Assembly: GCA_047638395.1 (NCBI GenBank)
Contig: JBLIMV010000001.1
Span: forward strand, 62,001-126,000
Source of the DNA: CAXBCP01 sp047638395
GTDB taxonomy: Bacteria; Pseudomonadota; Alphaproteobacteria; MPNO01; UBA830
Direction of reading: 5' to 3'
DNA: 64,000 nucleotides
Shown: positions 34,947 through 43,615 of the stretch, piece by piece
Layout: each line of letters opens with the position of its first letter
Position numbering within the stretch: the first letter of the stretch is position 1
Notes under the pieces: model-generated
The model's input: the letters and a program-made list of their open reading frames with translations, nothing else
Told to the model about the DNA's origin: nothing
Database searches by the model: none
Translations under genes and position numbers: made by a program

Positions 34947-35569
34947 TGGTAAAAAAACCCACCACCACCGAAGAACTCGCCCGCGCCAACGAGAAATCGA
35001 AAAAACGGAAAGAATCCCGCGACAGGATGCTGGCCGACAAGACGGTCGAGAAGGGCCTGCTGATCGTCCATACCGGCAAGGGCAAGGGGAAGTCCACCGC
35101 GGCGTTCGGGCTGGTGGCCCGCGCTATCGGCAACGACATGAAAATCGGCGTCGTCCAGTACGTGAAGGGCAAGTGGGAAACCGGTGAGCGTCTCGTGCTC
35201 GACCATTTTCCCGACCAGGTGACCATCCGCACCATGGGCGAGGGCTTCACGTGGGAGACCCAGGACAAGGCGCGCGATATCGCAGCGGCCGAAGCCGCCT
35301 GGGCGGTCTCGAAGGAGATGATTGCCGACCCAAGTTACGATCTGGTCGTGCTGGATGAGCTCAACATCGTGCTGCGCTATGATTATCTGGATATCGAAGA
35401 CGTGCTGGAAACGTTCCGGAAGAAGCGCGACATGCTGCATGTCGTCGTGACGGGGCGGAACGCGAAGCCCGAATTGGTCGAGATCGCCGATCTGGTCACC
35501 GAGATGACGCAGATCAAGCACCCGTTCCGCGAACAGAACGTGCGCGCCCAGAAGGGCATCGAGTTCTAG
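34946..35569 (+). CDS. cobO: Cob(I)yrinic acid a,c-diamide adenosyltransferase
   Basis: 207 aa from ATG 34946, the one that overlaps the cobN stop. N-terminal Lys/Glu-rich arm, then the P-loop HTGKGKGKSTAAFG, and the C-terminal PFREQNVRAQKGIEF typical of CobO/BtuR. It adenosylates the corrin cobalt. The VLDELNIVLRYDYLD segment is the Mg-binding motif. 23 bp before cobQ. Confidence 0.95.
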   Translation: MVKKPTTTEELARANEKSKKRKESRDRMLADKTVEKGLLIVHTGKGKGKSTAAFGLVARAIGNDMKIGVVQYVKGKWETGERLVLDHFPDQVTIRTMGEGFTWETQDKARDIAAAEAAWAVSKEMIADPSYDLVVLDELNIVLRYDYLDIEDVLETFRKKRDMLHVVVTGRNAKPELVEIADLVTEMTQIKHPFREQNVRAQKGIEF

Positions 35570-35592
35570 GGGATGCTGGCGGGAAACACCCC

Positions 35593-37041
35593 ATGATTCC
35601 TGCGCTGATGTTTCAGGGCACGGGCTCCGATGTCGGCAAATCCGTGCTGACGGCGGGGCTGTGCCGTGCCTATACACGGCGCGGGCTGACCGTGCGCCCG
35701 TTCAAGCCGCAGAACATGTCGAACAACGCCGCCGTCACCGCCGATGGCGGCGAGATCGGCCGGGCGCAGGCCTTGCAGGCACGGGCCTGCGGGGTGGCAC
35801 TGCATACCGACATGAACCCGGTCCTGCTGAAGCCGCAGTCGGAAACGGGTGCGCAGGTGATCGTCCAGGGCAGGATCGTCGGCAATGCCAAGGCACGCGA
35901 ATACCAGGCGATGAAACCCGGCCTGTTGGGGGCGGTGCTGGAAAGCTATCACCGCCTGTCGGCTGAGGCCGATCTCGTGCTGGTCGAAGGGGCGGGGAGT
36001 GCCGCCGAGGTCAATCTCCGCGCCGCGGACATCGCCAATATGGGCTTTGCCGAGGCGGCTAATGTGCCGGTGGTGCTGATCGGCGATATCGACCGGGGCG
36101 GGGTGATTGCCCAGCTTGTCGGCACATGGAACCTGCTGAGCGACAGTGAGCGCGCGCTGACCTGGGGGTTCATCGTCAACAAGTTCCGCGGCGACGCCTC
36201 GCTGTTCGATAGCGGCCTCACCGCCATTGTTGAGCGGACGGAGATGGCGTCATTTGGCGTGGTGCCGTGGTTTGCCGATGCCGGGCGGCTGCCGCGCGAA
36301 GATGCGTTTGATGTGGGCGCCGACGACGCCAAGTCGGGCGATATCAAAATCGCCGTACCGGTCCTGTCCCGGATCGCCAATTTCGACGATCTCGACCCGC
36401 TGCGCGCCGAGCCCGATGTGTCGGTGGTGATGGTCCCGGCGGGCGAAGCGCTGCCCGGCGATGCCGATCTGGTCCTGCTGCCGGGATCGAAGGCGACGCT
36501 GGCCGATCTCGCCTTTATCCGCGCCCAGGGCTGGGACATCGATATCGCCGCCCATGTGCGGCGCGGCGGCGCGGTGCTCGGCATTTGCGGCGGCTACCAG
36601 ATGCTGGGAAAGACGGTGTCCGATCCTGAAGGCATTGAAGGGCCGCCGGCACAAGCGCCCGGGCTCGGCCTGCTCGATATTTCAACCACGCTGACCGCGG
36701 CTAAAAAACTGGTGGAGGTTTCGGGCAGGGACGCGCTGTCCGATCAGCCCGTCACCGGGTACGAGATGCATGTCGGCGTCACCACCGGGCCGGATATCGC
36801 GCGGCCGATGCTGACCCTGTCCACCGGCGCGGATGGGGCGATTGCGGCCGATGGTAAAATTTCAGGTTGTTATGTTCACGGGCTGTTTTCGTCGGATGCG
36901 TTCCGTACCGCATTCCTGCAACGGCTTCGCCCCGGCGCACGGGCAGCCCTGTCATATGAAGCCGGGATCGATGCCACGCTGGATGCGCTGGCCGATCATC
37001 TTGAATCCCACCTCGATCTCGATCGGATGATCGATGATTGA
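35593..37041 (+). CDS. cobQ: Cobyric acid synthase (adenosylcobyric acid synthase)
   Basis: 482 aa glutamine amidotransferase that amidates four side chains of adenosylcobyrinic a,c-diamide. N-terminal ATP site FQGTGSDVGKS and RPFKPQNMSNN, ATPase segment GDIDRGGVIAQLVGT, then the C-terminal triad GATase domain with nucleophile Cys in LGICGGYQMLG and the YEMHVGVT and YVHGLF motifs. Last gene of the riboswitch operon and convergent with cbiB. Confidence 0.95.
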   Translation: MIPALMFQGTGSDVGKSVLTAGLCRAYTRRGLTVRPFKPQNMSNNAAVTADGGEIGRAQALQARACGVALHTDMNPVLLKPQSETGAQVIVQGRIVGNAKAREYQAMKPGLLGAVLESYHRLSAEADLVLVEGAGSAAEVNLRAADIANMGFAEAANVPVVLIGDIDRGGVIAQLVGTWNLLSDSERALTWGFIVNKFRGDASLFDSGLTAIVERTEMASFGVVPWFADAGRLPREDAFDVGADDAKSGDIKIAVPVLSRIANFDDLDPLRAEPDVSVVMVPAGEALPGDADLVLLPGSKATLADLAFIRAQGWDIDIAAHVRRGGAVLGICGGYQMLGKTVSDPEGIEGPPAQAPGLGLLDISTTLTAAKKLVEVSGRDALSDQPVTGYEMHVGVTTGPDIARPMLTLSTGADGAIAADGKISGCYVHGLFSSDAFRTAFLQRLRPGARAALSYEAGIDATLDALADHLESHLDLDRMIDD

Positions 37042-37057
37042 GCGTATGACGATCCCG

Positions 37058-38053
37058 TCAGGCCAGTGCCATAAGCATCAGCAGGATCGCGGCCAGGCCC
37101 GCGCCCGCCTTGCGGTACAGGCTGAGCGCGCGACGGATGTCTTCTGCGGTGGCATCGGCGCGGCCGCTTTCGTTCATCCAGGCATCGTCGACGATAAAAT
37201 CCCGGTAATGGCGCGGTCCCGCCAGCGCCAGACCCAGCGCGCCCGCCATCGCCGCTTCGGGCCAGCCCGCATTTACCGACCGGTGCTTCTCGGCATCGTC
37301 GATGGCGGCGGTCCAGGCCGCCCCGCCGCGTGTGCCGAAACCGATTGCCGCGGTGATCACGATCAACAATCCGGCAATCCGCGCAGGAACAGCCATCACG
37401 GCATCGTCCAGCCGTGCAGCGAACTTGCCGAAATGCTCGTAGGTGCTGTCGTGATGGCCGATCATGCTGTCCAGGGTGTTGACGGCCTTGCAGAAGAAAA
37501 GCCCCGGCAGACCGAGCAGCGCGAACCAGATAATCGGTGCCACAACACCGTCCGAGAAATTTTCCGCCGCAGATTCGATCGCCGCGCGCGACACGCCGTG
37601 TTCGTCCAGCGAGTCCGGGTCGCGCCCGACGATGTGGGAAACAGCGATACGCCCCTCGTTCAGCGACACATCCAGCCCGTTCGCGACATCGCGGACATGG
37701 TTGAACAGGCTGCGATAGGCGATGAACACGCTGGCGATAGCCGCCCCCGCGATCCAGCCGTATTTCACCTGCGCCAGCAGCCACTGGATGCCGTACCCGG
37801 AAAATCCGGCCAGCGCGACCAGAAACAGGGATGCCAGCGCCCCGCGCCAGAACCGCGCCCGGTCGGACCGTTGCTCCCGGTTCAGTTTTTTGTCCAAAAA
37901 CGCAATCAGGCCGCCAAACACGGCAACCGGGTGCGGAATGCGGGCGTATACCTTTGGCGGATCGCCAAGGGCCACGTCGATTGCGAGGGCCAGCATCACC
38001 ACCAGCAGGGGGTGGACGGCTGCGGCGTCCGCGGAGTACCACTGAAACATCAT
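37058..38053 (-). CDS. cbiB: Adenosylcobinamide-phosphate synthase (CbiB/CobD)
   Basis: 331 aa from the ATG pair at 38053/38050. Membrane protein that attaches aminopropanol phosphate to cobyric acid. The N-terminal ALAIDVALGDPPKVYARIPHPVAVFG and the AAESAAENFSDGVVAPIIWFALLG and YEHFGKFAARLDD segments are CbiB hallmarks. It is the single leftward gene between two rightward cob clusters, head-to-head with cbiX. Confidence 0.92.
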   Translation of the reverse strand: MMFQWYSADAAAVHPLLVVMLALAIDVALGDPPKVYARIPHPVAVFGGLIAFLDKKLNREQRSDRARFWRGALASLFLVALAGFSGYGIQWLLAQVKYGWIAGAAIASVFIAYRSLFNHVRDVANGLDVSLNEGRIAVSHIVGRDPDSLDEHGVSRAAIESAAENFSDGVVAPIIWFALLGLPGLFFCKAVNTLDSMIGHHDSTYEHFGKFAARLDDAVMAVPARIAGLLIVITAAIGFGTRGGAAWTAAIDDAEKHRSVNAGWPEAAMAGALGLALAGPRHYRDFIVDDAWMNESGRADATAEDIRRALSLYRKAGAGLAAILLMLMALA

Positions 38054-38112
38054 CCGGCGACAATCGCCCGACAAGCGTCGGGAATCAATTGCCACCGGAA
38101 AAGGAGAGACAA

Positions 38113-39159
38113 TTGACCACAGGAATCATGGTGTGCGGCCATGGCAGCCGCGACGAGGGCGCGGTCGCCGAGTTTGAAAAACTGTCCATCGCGATCCGCG
38201 AACGGGCGGGCGATATCCCGGTCGAGTACGGTTTTCTCGAATTCGCGACCCCCGTCATCAAGGACGGGCTCGGTAAACTCGTCGATCAGGGCGTCACCGA
38301 CGTCCTCGCCGTTCCTGGCATGCTGTTTGCCGCGGGCCATGCGAAGAATGATATTCCGTCGGTCCTGAACACCTGGGCGTCGGATCATGACGGTATCGAT
38401 ATCCGCTACGGGCGCGAGCTTGCGATCGACCTGAAAATGCTTCGCGCCGCCGCCGACCGCATCGATGAGGCGCTGGATGCCGCCGGCCGCGATGTGCCGC
38501 TGGAAGATACAATGCTTGTCGTCATCGGGCGCGGTGCGTCCGACCCGGATGCGAATTCCAATGTCACCAAGGTCATGCGCATGCTGTGGGAAGGCTTCGG
38601 CTTCGGCTGGGGGGAGACCGCGTATTCCGGGGTGACCTTTCCGCTGGTGGAGCCCGGCCTCGAACACGCGGCGAAGCTCGGCTACAAACGGATCATTGTA
38701 TTTCCGTATTTCCTGTTTACCGGCGTGCTGGTCCGCCGCATTTACGACTACACCGATCTGGTCGCGGCGCGTCACCCAGACATCGAATTTATCAAAGCAC
38801 CCTATCTGAACGACCATCCGATGGTGATTGAGACGTTCATGGAGCGCATCGACGAGATCCGCCGTGGCGAGAACAACATGAACTGTCAGCTCTGCAAGTA
38901 CCGTGAACAGGTTCTCGGCTTCGAGGCAGAGGTCGGTCTCGCGCAGGAAAGCCATCATCACCATGTCGAGGGTATCGGCACGGGTACTGCCAAGCCGGAC
39001 GCAGATGCCGCTAATCACGATCACGGGCATGACCACGATCATGGGCACAGCCATGAACATGGCGAGGGCGACGGGCATGGCCATGATCATGCGCATCACC
39101 CGTATCCGCATGCCGATCATCCGCTTGGCCCGAAGACCCTGAGAAAAGAGATCGGCTGA
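38113..39159 (+). CDS. cbiX: Long-form sirohydrochlorin cobaltochelatase CbiX
   Basis: 348 aa from the TTG at 38113, set by AGGAG just upstream (no ATG suits). Inserts cobalt early, into sirohydrochlorin. Two chelatase half-domains: MVCGHGSRDEG at the start and VVIGRGASDPDANSNV in the second half. It belongs to the long CbiX type: MNCQLCKYR (MxCxxC, reported to hold a 4Fe-4S cluster in Bacillus megaterium CbiX-L) precedes a C-terminal tail very rich in His (HDHGHDHDHGHSHEH and more). 7 bp before cobH. Confidence 0.93.
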   Translation: MTTGIMVCGHGSRDEGAVAEFEKLSIAIRERAGDIPVEYGFLEFATPVIKDGLGKLVDQGVTDVLAVPGMLFAAGHAKNDIPSVLNTWASDHDGIDIRYGRELAIDLKMLRAAADRIDEALDAAGRDVPLEDTMLVVIGRGASDPDANSNVTKVMRMLWEGFGFGWGETAYSGVTFPLVEPGLEHAAKLGYKRIIVFPYFLFTGVLVRRIYDYTDLVAARHPDIEFIKAPYLNDHPMVIETFMERIDEIRRGENNMNCQLCKYREQVLGFEAEVGLAQESHHHHVEGIGTGTAKPDADAANHDHGHDHDHGHSHEHGEGDGHGHDHAHHPYPHADHPLGPKTLRKEIG

Positions 39160-39166
39160 AGTATCG

Positions 39167-39844
39167 ATGGATTACGTACGCGACCCTGATGAAATCTACC
39201 GGCAATCCTTCGAGATTGTCCGGGCGGAAACCGACCTGTCCGGTGTGCCGGACGATATGACCGATGTGGTCATTCGCCTGGTCCACGCGTGCGGCATGCC
39301 CGAGATCGCCGGCGATCTTCGCTGGTCGGATGATGTCGCATCCTCGGCAGGGTCTGCACTCGGGGCCGGTGCGCCGGTGATCTGCGATGCACAGATGGTC
39401 GCCGACGGTGTGATCGCCGCGCGGCTGCCGGCGGATAACCAGATTCTCAGCATGATCCGCCTGCCGAACCTCGTAGCCCTCGCAAAGGAGCAGGGCACGA
39501 CCCGGTCTGCAGCGCAGGTCGAATTGTGGAAGCCGTTCCTGCCCGGCAGCGTGGTCGCCATCGGTAATGCGCCGACGGCGCTGTTCCGGCTGCTGGAAGT
39601 TATTGCCGAAGACCCGTCCCGCAAGCCGGCGGCCATTCTGGGCTTTCCGGTCGGATTTGTCGGTGCCGCCGAATCGAAGGACGCGCTTCATGACGGGGCC
39701 AATGACGGGGCCAATAACGGGGCCAGTAACGGGGCGAACGCGGGGGGGCACGACGTGCCGTATATGACGATTCTCGGCCGCCGCGGCGGCAGTGCCATGG
39801 CGGCAGCGGCGGTCAACGCGCTTGCCGGGCGCACCGAAGCATGA
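39167..39844 (+). CDS. cobH: Precorrin-8X methylmutase
   Basis: 225 aa, moves the C11 methyl to C12 giving hydrogenobyrinic/cobyrinic acid. Catalytic His is in VVIRLVHACGMPEIAGDL; GAPVICDAQMVADGV and GNAPTALFRLLE are conserved. Between GFPVGFVGAAESK and the last helix an unusual loop reads DGANDGANNGASNGANAGG, encoded by four 12-bp tandem units. It overlaps cobL by 4 bp. Confidence 0.94.
   Translation: MDYVRDPDEIYRQSFEIVRAETDLSGVPDDMTDVVIRLVHACGMPEIAGDLRWSDDVASSAGSALGAGAPVICDAQMVADGVIAARLPADNQILSMIRLPNLVALAKEQGTTRSAAQVELWKPFLPGSVVAIGNAPTALFRLLEVIAEDPSRKPAAILGFPVGFVGAAESKDALHDGANDGANNGASNGANAGGHDVPYMTILGRRGGSAMAAAAVNALAGRTEA
39692..39739 (+). repeat. 12-bp tandem repeat within cobH
   Basis: Four in-frame copies of GACGGGGCCAAT with small changes (39692, 39704, 39716, 39728) encode DGAN/NGAS-type units in a surface loop of CobH not expected in the family. 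Confidence 0.9.
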
Positions 39845-41049
39845 CGGAAAGATGGCTGAGTATTGTCGGGATCGGTGAAGACGGTCTCGACGGATTGACC
39901 CCGCGTGGCCGGATGCTGGTCGATGGGGCGCAGACCCTGATTGGCGGCGACCGTCATCTCGCAATGCTCCCCGAGGACGGACGCGCGCGCCTGACCTGGC
40001 CGAGCCCGCTGACCGACCTGATGCCGCAGATTGCCGAACGTCGCGGCACGCCGGTCTGTGTGCTGGCCACGGGGGACCCGATGTTCTTCGGCATCGGCGT
40101 TACCTTGGCAAAGCATTTTGACGCCGATGAAATGGATGTCGTGCCGTCCCTGTCTGCGTTCTCGCTGGCGGCGTCGCGCCTGGGATGGCCGCTGGCCGAT
40201 GTCGAACAGCTTACTCTTCATGGCCGTCCGGCATCGCTGATCGTGCCGTTCATTCTGCCGGGTGCCCGGCTGATGATTCTGTCGGATGGCGCCGATACCC
40301 CGGCGCAGGTTACCGAAATCCTGTCCGAACGCGGCTATGGCGACAGCCGCATTTACGTTCTCGAACACATGGGCGGCCCGCAGGAGCGTGGCCTCGAAGG
40401 CACGGCGGCCGACTGGCAACATACGAACATTGCACCCTTCAACACCGTTGGCGTTGAATGTGTTGCGGGGTCCGATGCGGTCATCCTGCCGCGCATTCCG
40501 GGCCTGCCCGACGATGCCTTTATCAGCGACGGCAATATGACCAAGCGCGAAGTCCGCGCGGCGACACTGGCGGCACTGGCGCCCATTCCCGGTCAGCATT
40601 TATGGGATATCGGCGCCGGGTGCGGTGCTATTTCCATTGAATGGATGCGCAGCAACCCGTCTTGCCGGGCGACCGCAATCGAAAGCCGGGCCGACCGGAT
40701 CGGGTTGATCGCGCGCAATGCGATTGCGCTGGGCGTGCCGCGGCTTGGCATGATTGAAGGTCAGGCGATTGACGTGCTGGCCGGTCTTGATGCCCCGGAT
40801 GCTATTTTTATCGGCGGCGGCGCTTCGACGCCCGGCCTGTTCGATCTTTGCTGGGATGCATTGTCCCCGGGCGGCCGGCTTGTCGCCAACGTCGTTACCC
40901 TTGAAGGAGAAATCGCGCTTGCGGCATTTCGGGAACAGCACGGCGGCGACCTGGTGCGCATCGCCGTTTCCCGGGCTGAACCGATCGGGCCGTTTACCGG
41001 CTGGAAACCGCTGATGGCCGTGACACAACTTGCAGCGGTGAAATCCTGA
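39841..41049 (+). CDS. cobL: Precorrin-6Y C5,15-methyltransferase (decarboxylating), CbiE-CbiT fusion
   Basis: 402 aa two-domain protein. Residues 1-200 are a CbiE-type tetrapyrrole methylase (LSIVGIGEDGLDGLTP start, LATGDPMFFGIGVTL in the middle); residues 225-400 are a CbiT-type Rossmann methyltransferase (LWDIGAGCGAISIEWMRS). CobL methylates C5 and C15 and removes the acetate carboxyl at C12. 4-bp overlap with cobH and TGATGG overlap with cobI. Confidence 0.94.
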   Translation: MTERWLSIVGIGEDGLDGLTPRGRMLVDGAQTLIGGDRHLAMLPEDGRARLTWPSPLTDLMPQIAERRGTPVCVLATGDPMFFGIGVTLAKHFDADEMDVVPSLSAFSLAASRLGWPLADVEQLTLHGRPASLIVPFILPGARLMILSDGADTPAQVTEILSERGYGDSRIYVLEHMGGPQERGLEGTAADWQHTNIAPFNTVGVECVAGSDAVILPRIPGLPDDAFISDGNMTKREVRAATLAALAPIPGQHLWDIGAGCGAISIEWMRSNPSCRATAIESRADRIGLIARNAIALGVPRLGMIEGQAIDVLAGLDAPDAIFIGGGASTPGLFDLCWDALSPGGRLVANVVTLEGEIALAAFREQHGGDLVRIAVSRAEPIGPFTGWKPLMAVTQLAAVKS

Positions 41050-41801
41050 TGGTGGACACGCTTTCTGGCACGCTTTCTGGCACGCTTTCTGGCACGCTTT
41101 CCGGGACGCTCTACGGTGTCGGCATCGGGCCCGGCGATCCGGAACTGGTGACCCTCAAGGCGTTGCGAATCCTGAAATCGGTGCCGGTGCTTGCCTGGCC
41201 CGCACCGGAAGAAGGCCCGAGCCTGGCGCGCGAAATCGTCGCCGAACATCTGCCGGGAACCCAACGTGAAATTCCCATCCGCATGCCCCTGCTGCCGGCG
41301 CGTTTTCCGGCAGACGATGTGTATGACAAAGCAGCGATTGAGATTGGTGCGGCGCTCGATGCCGGCGAAGACGTCGCCGTGATCTGCGAGGGCGATCCGT
41401 TCTTTTACGGCTCGTTCATGTATCTGTACGGACGGCTGGCCGATAAATATCCGGTGGAGGTTATCCCCGGCGTATCGTCCCTGACGGCCTGCGCTGCCGC
41501 CCTCGGCGCGCCGCTTTCCGCAAAGAACGACGTGCTGACGATCATCCCGGGGCCGCTCGATACCGACACGATGAAACAGCGCCTGGCAGATGCCGATGCT
41601 GTGGCGATTATCAAGGTCGGCCGGCATTTTGAGCGGATCCGCACCGTGATCGATGATCTCGGTCTGACCGCAAATGCCCGCTATATCGAACGCGCGACCA
41701 TGGGCGAACAGCGGATTGTCCCGATTGGCGAGGTGGGGGAGGGCAATGCACCGTATTTCTCTATGATCCTCGTCCACAAGCGCGATGAGGTATGGAAATG
41801 A
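41049..41801 (+). CDS. cobI: Precorrin-2 C20-methyltransferase
   Basis: 250 aa tetrapyrrole methylase. LYGVGIGPGDPELVTLKALR at the start and CEGDPFFYGSFMYLYGRL, EVIPGVSSLTACAAALG are diagnostic of CobI/CbiL. The N-terminus carries four TLSG units ahead of the normal LYGVGIGPGDP, from a 12-bp tandem repeat, so it is about 15 residues longer than usual. It overlaps the cbiG-cobJ gene by 4 bp. Confidence 0.94.
   Translation: MVDTLSGTLSGTLSGTLSGTLYGVGIGPGDPELVTLKALRILKSVPVLAWPAPEEGPSLAREIVAEHLPGTQREIPIRMPLLPARFPADDVYDKAAIEIGAALDAGEDVAVICEGDPFFYGSFMYLYGRLADKYPVEVIPGVSSLTACAAALGAPLSAKNDVLTIIPGPLDTDTMKQRLADADAVAIIKVGRHFERIRTVIDDLGLTANARYIERATMGEQRIVPIGEVGEGNAPYFSMILVHKRDEVWK
41058..41105 (+). repeat. 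12-bp tandem repeat at N-terminus of cobI
   Basis: Three identical copies of ACGCTTTCTGGC (41058, 41070, 41082) and a near copy ACGCTTTCCGGG (41094) add TLSG four times directly after MVD, before the conserved methylase start. Confidence 0.92.
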
Positions 41802-43615
41802 CATCTCCGGCGATTATCGTTCTGGGTGCGGGTGGCGTCGACGTCGCGCATCGCATCGCGCATGTGGTGCCGGGGGCCCGGATTCACGGCCTCGCGCGCC
41901 GGGTCCCTGCCGCCCAGGTTCATTTCGATGACACGGGCGATCATCTGCGGGCCCTGTTTGCGGACGGAACACCGGTGATCGGTGTCTGTGCGGCCGGCAT
42001 TCTGATCCGTCTGCTGGCGGCGAGCCTGTCTGATAAAACCGCGGAACCTCCGGTCATTGCGGTCGCCGAAGACGGCTCGGCCGTCGTGCCGCTGCTGGGC
42101 GGTCATCACGGCGCCAATGACCTGGCGCAGAATATTGCGGCGGCGCTTGGCACTGTTGCCGCCATCACCACGGCGGGCGATGTGCGTTTTGGCGTGGCGC
42201 TTGATAGCCCGCCCGCAGACTGGGTGCTGGCCAACCCGGATGATGTGAAATCTTTTGCCGCAGACCTGCTGGCCGGTGAAACCGTTGGCGCGAATGCCGC
42301 GTTGCCGCCTTTTCTGGCCGATGCTGATCTTCCGCGCGACCTCGGCGGCACGCTCCGTATAAGTGCGACACCGCACCGCGTCGCCGGGGATTCGCAGCAT
42401 CTGGTCTATCATCCCAAAAGCGTTGCTGTGGGCGTTGGTTGTGAGCGGGGAACCGACCCCGCGGAACTGATCGCCCTTGTACAGACGGCGCTCGAAGCAG
42501 GCGATATCGCCGTGGACGCAATTGCCGGTATTTATTCGCTGGACCTGAAATCGGATGAACCGGCGGTGCATGCCGTCGCGGCAGCCCTTGGCGTTGAGGC
42601 ACGTTTTTTCGATGCCGCGACGCTGGAAGCCGAAGCACCCCGCCTTAAAAACCCGTCCGACGTGGTGTTCCGCGAAGTGGGCTGTCATGGCGTGTCCGAG
42701 GGGGCGGCCCTTGCGGCTGCCGGTGGTGCCGCCGACCTGGCGGTTGAGAAACAGAAATCCGCCCGTGCGACATGTGCGGTTGCGATATCGCCCACCCCGA
42801 TTTCCGCGCATGAAGCAGCACAGCCTCAGGGCCGATTGCTGATCGTCGGGACCGGCCCCGGCAGCGACGGCTGGATGACGGCGGAGGCCGAAGACGCCGT
42901 GGCGCAGGCAACCGACCTGGTCGGCTATACGCTGTATCTCGATATTCTGGCGGATCGGGCAACGGGCAAGATCCGCCACGATTTCCCGCTCGGTGAAGAG
43001 ATCGACCGGGTGCGGGCCGCGCTTGAACTTGCGGCAGAGGGCAAGACGGTCGCCCTGGTGTCGTCCGGTGATCCCGGTATTTACGCCATGGCGACGCTCG
43101 CGTTCGAGCTGCTCGAATCCGGCGGGCGGGATGACTGGGGCCGCGTCGCCATTCAGGTATGCCCCGGTATTTCCGCATTGCAGGCAGCGGCCGCACGATC
43201 CGGCGCGCCGCTGGGACATGATTTCTGCACCATATCGCTGTCCGATCTGCTGACCCCGTGGGAGGCGATTGAGCGACGTCTCAAAGCCGCTGCCGAGGGT
43301 GATTTTGTCGTCGCTTTCTATAACCCGGTCTCGCGGCGCCGGACCTGGCAGCTTGGCAAGGCGCGGGAAATCCTGATGACGGGAAGGCCCGAGACGACTC
43401 CGGTTGTGCTGGCCAGAAATCTTGGACGGGATGGTGAGCAGGTCCGGGTCGTGACGCTGGGCACGCTGGATCCCGCCGATGTCGACATGCTCACCGTGGT
43501 GCTGGTCGGCTCTTCCGAAAGCCGCACGGTGCCGCGTGGCGACGGACGTCACTGGGTTTATACGCCCCGCGGTTATGCCGGAAAACAGAACGATGACATG
43601 AAGGGTACAGGATGA
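41798..43615 (+). CDS. cobJ: CbiG-CobJ fusion: cobalt-precorrin-5A hydrolase / precorrin-3B C17-methyltransferase
   Basis: 605-607 aa (ATG 41798 in the cobI ATGA overlap, or 41792). Residues 1-330 are CbiG: LLGGHHGANDLA, GVGCERGTDPAEL, AGIYSLDLKSDEPAV. CbiG opens the C20 lactone and releases acetaldehyde. Residues 340-600 are CobJ/CbiH: LLIVGTGPGSDGWMT, SSGDPGIYAMATLAFELLE and VPRGDGRHWVYTPRGY. Together they perform ring contraction. The linker around 320-335 is Ala/Pro-rich. Overlaps cobM by 4 bp. Confidence 0.93.
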   Translation: MTSPAIIVLGAGGVDVAHRIAHVVPGARIHGLARRVPAAQVHFDDTGDHLRALFADGTPVIGVCAAGILIRLLAASLSDKTAEPPVIAVAEDGSAVVPLLGGHHGANDLAQNIAAALGTVAAITTAGDVRFGVALDSPPADWVLANPDDVKSFAADLLAGETVGANAALPPFLADADLPRDLGGTLRISATPHRVAGDSQHLVYHPKSVAVGVGCERGTDPAELIALVQTALEAGDIAVDAIAGIYSLDLKSDEPAVHAVAAALGVEARFFDAATLEAEAPRLKNPSDVVFREVGCHGVSEGAALAAAGGAADLAVEKQKSARATCAVAISPTPISAHEAAQPQGRLLIVGTGPGSDGWMTAEAEDAVAQATDLVGYTLYLDILADRATGKIRHDFPLGEEIDRVRAALELAAEGKTVALVSSGDPGIYAMATLAFELLESGGRDDWGRVAIQVCPGISALQAAAARSGAPLGHDFCTISLSDLLTPWEAIERRLKAAAEGDFVVAFYNPVSRRRTWQLGKAREILMTGRPETTPVVLARNLGRDGEQVRVVTLGTLDPADVDMLTVVLVGSSESRTVPRGDGRHWVYTPRGYAGKQNDDMKGTG

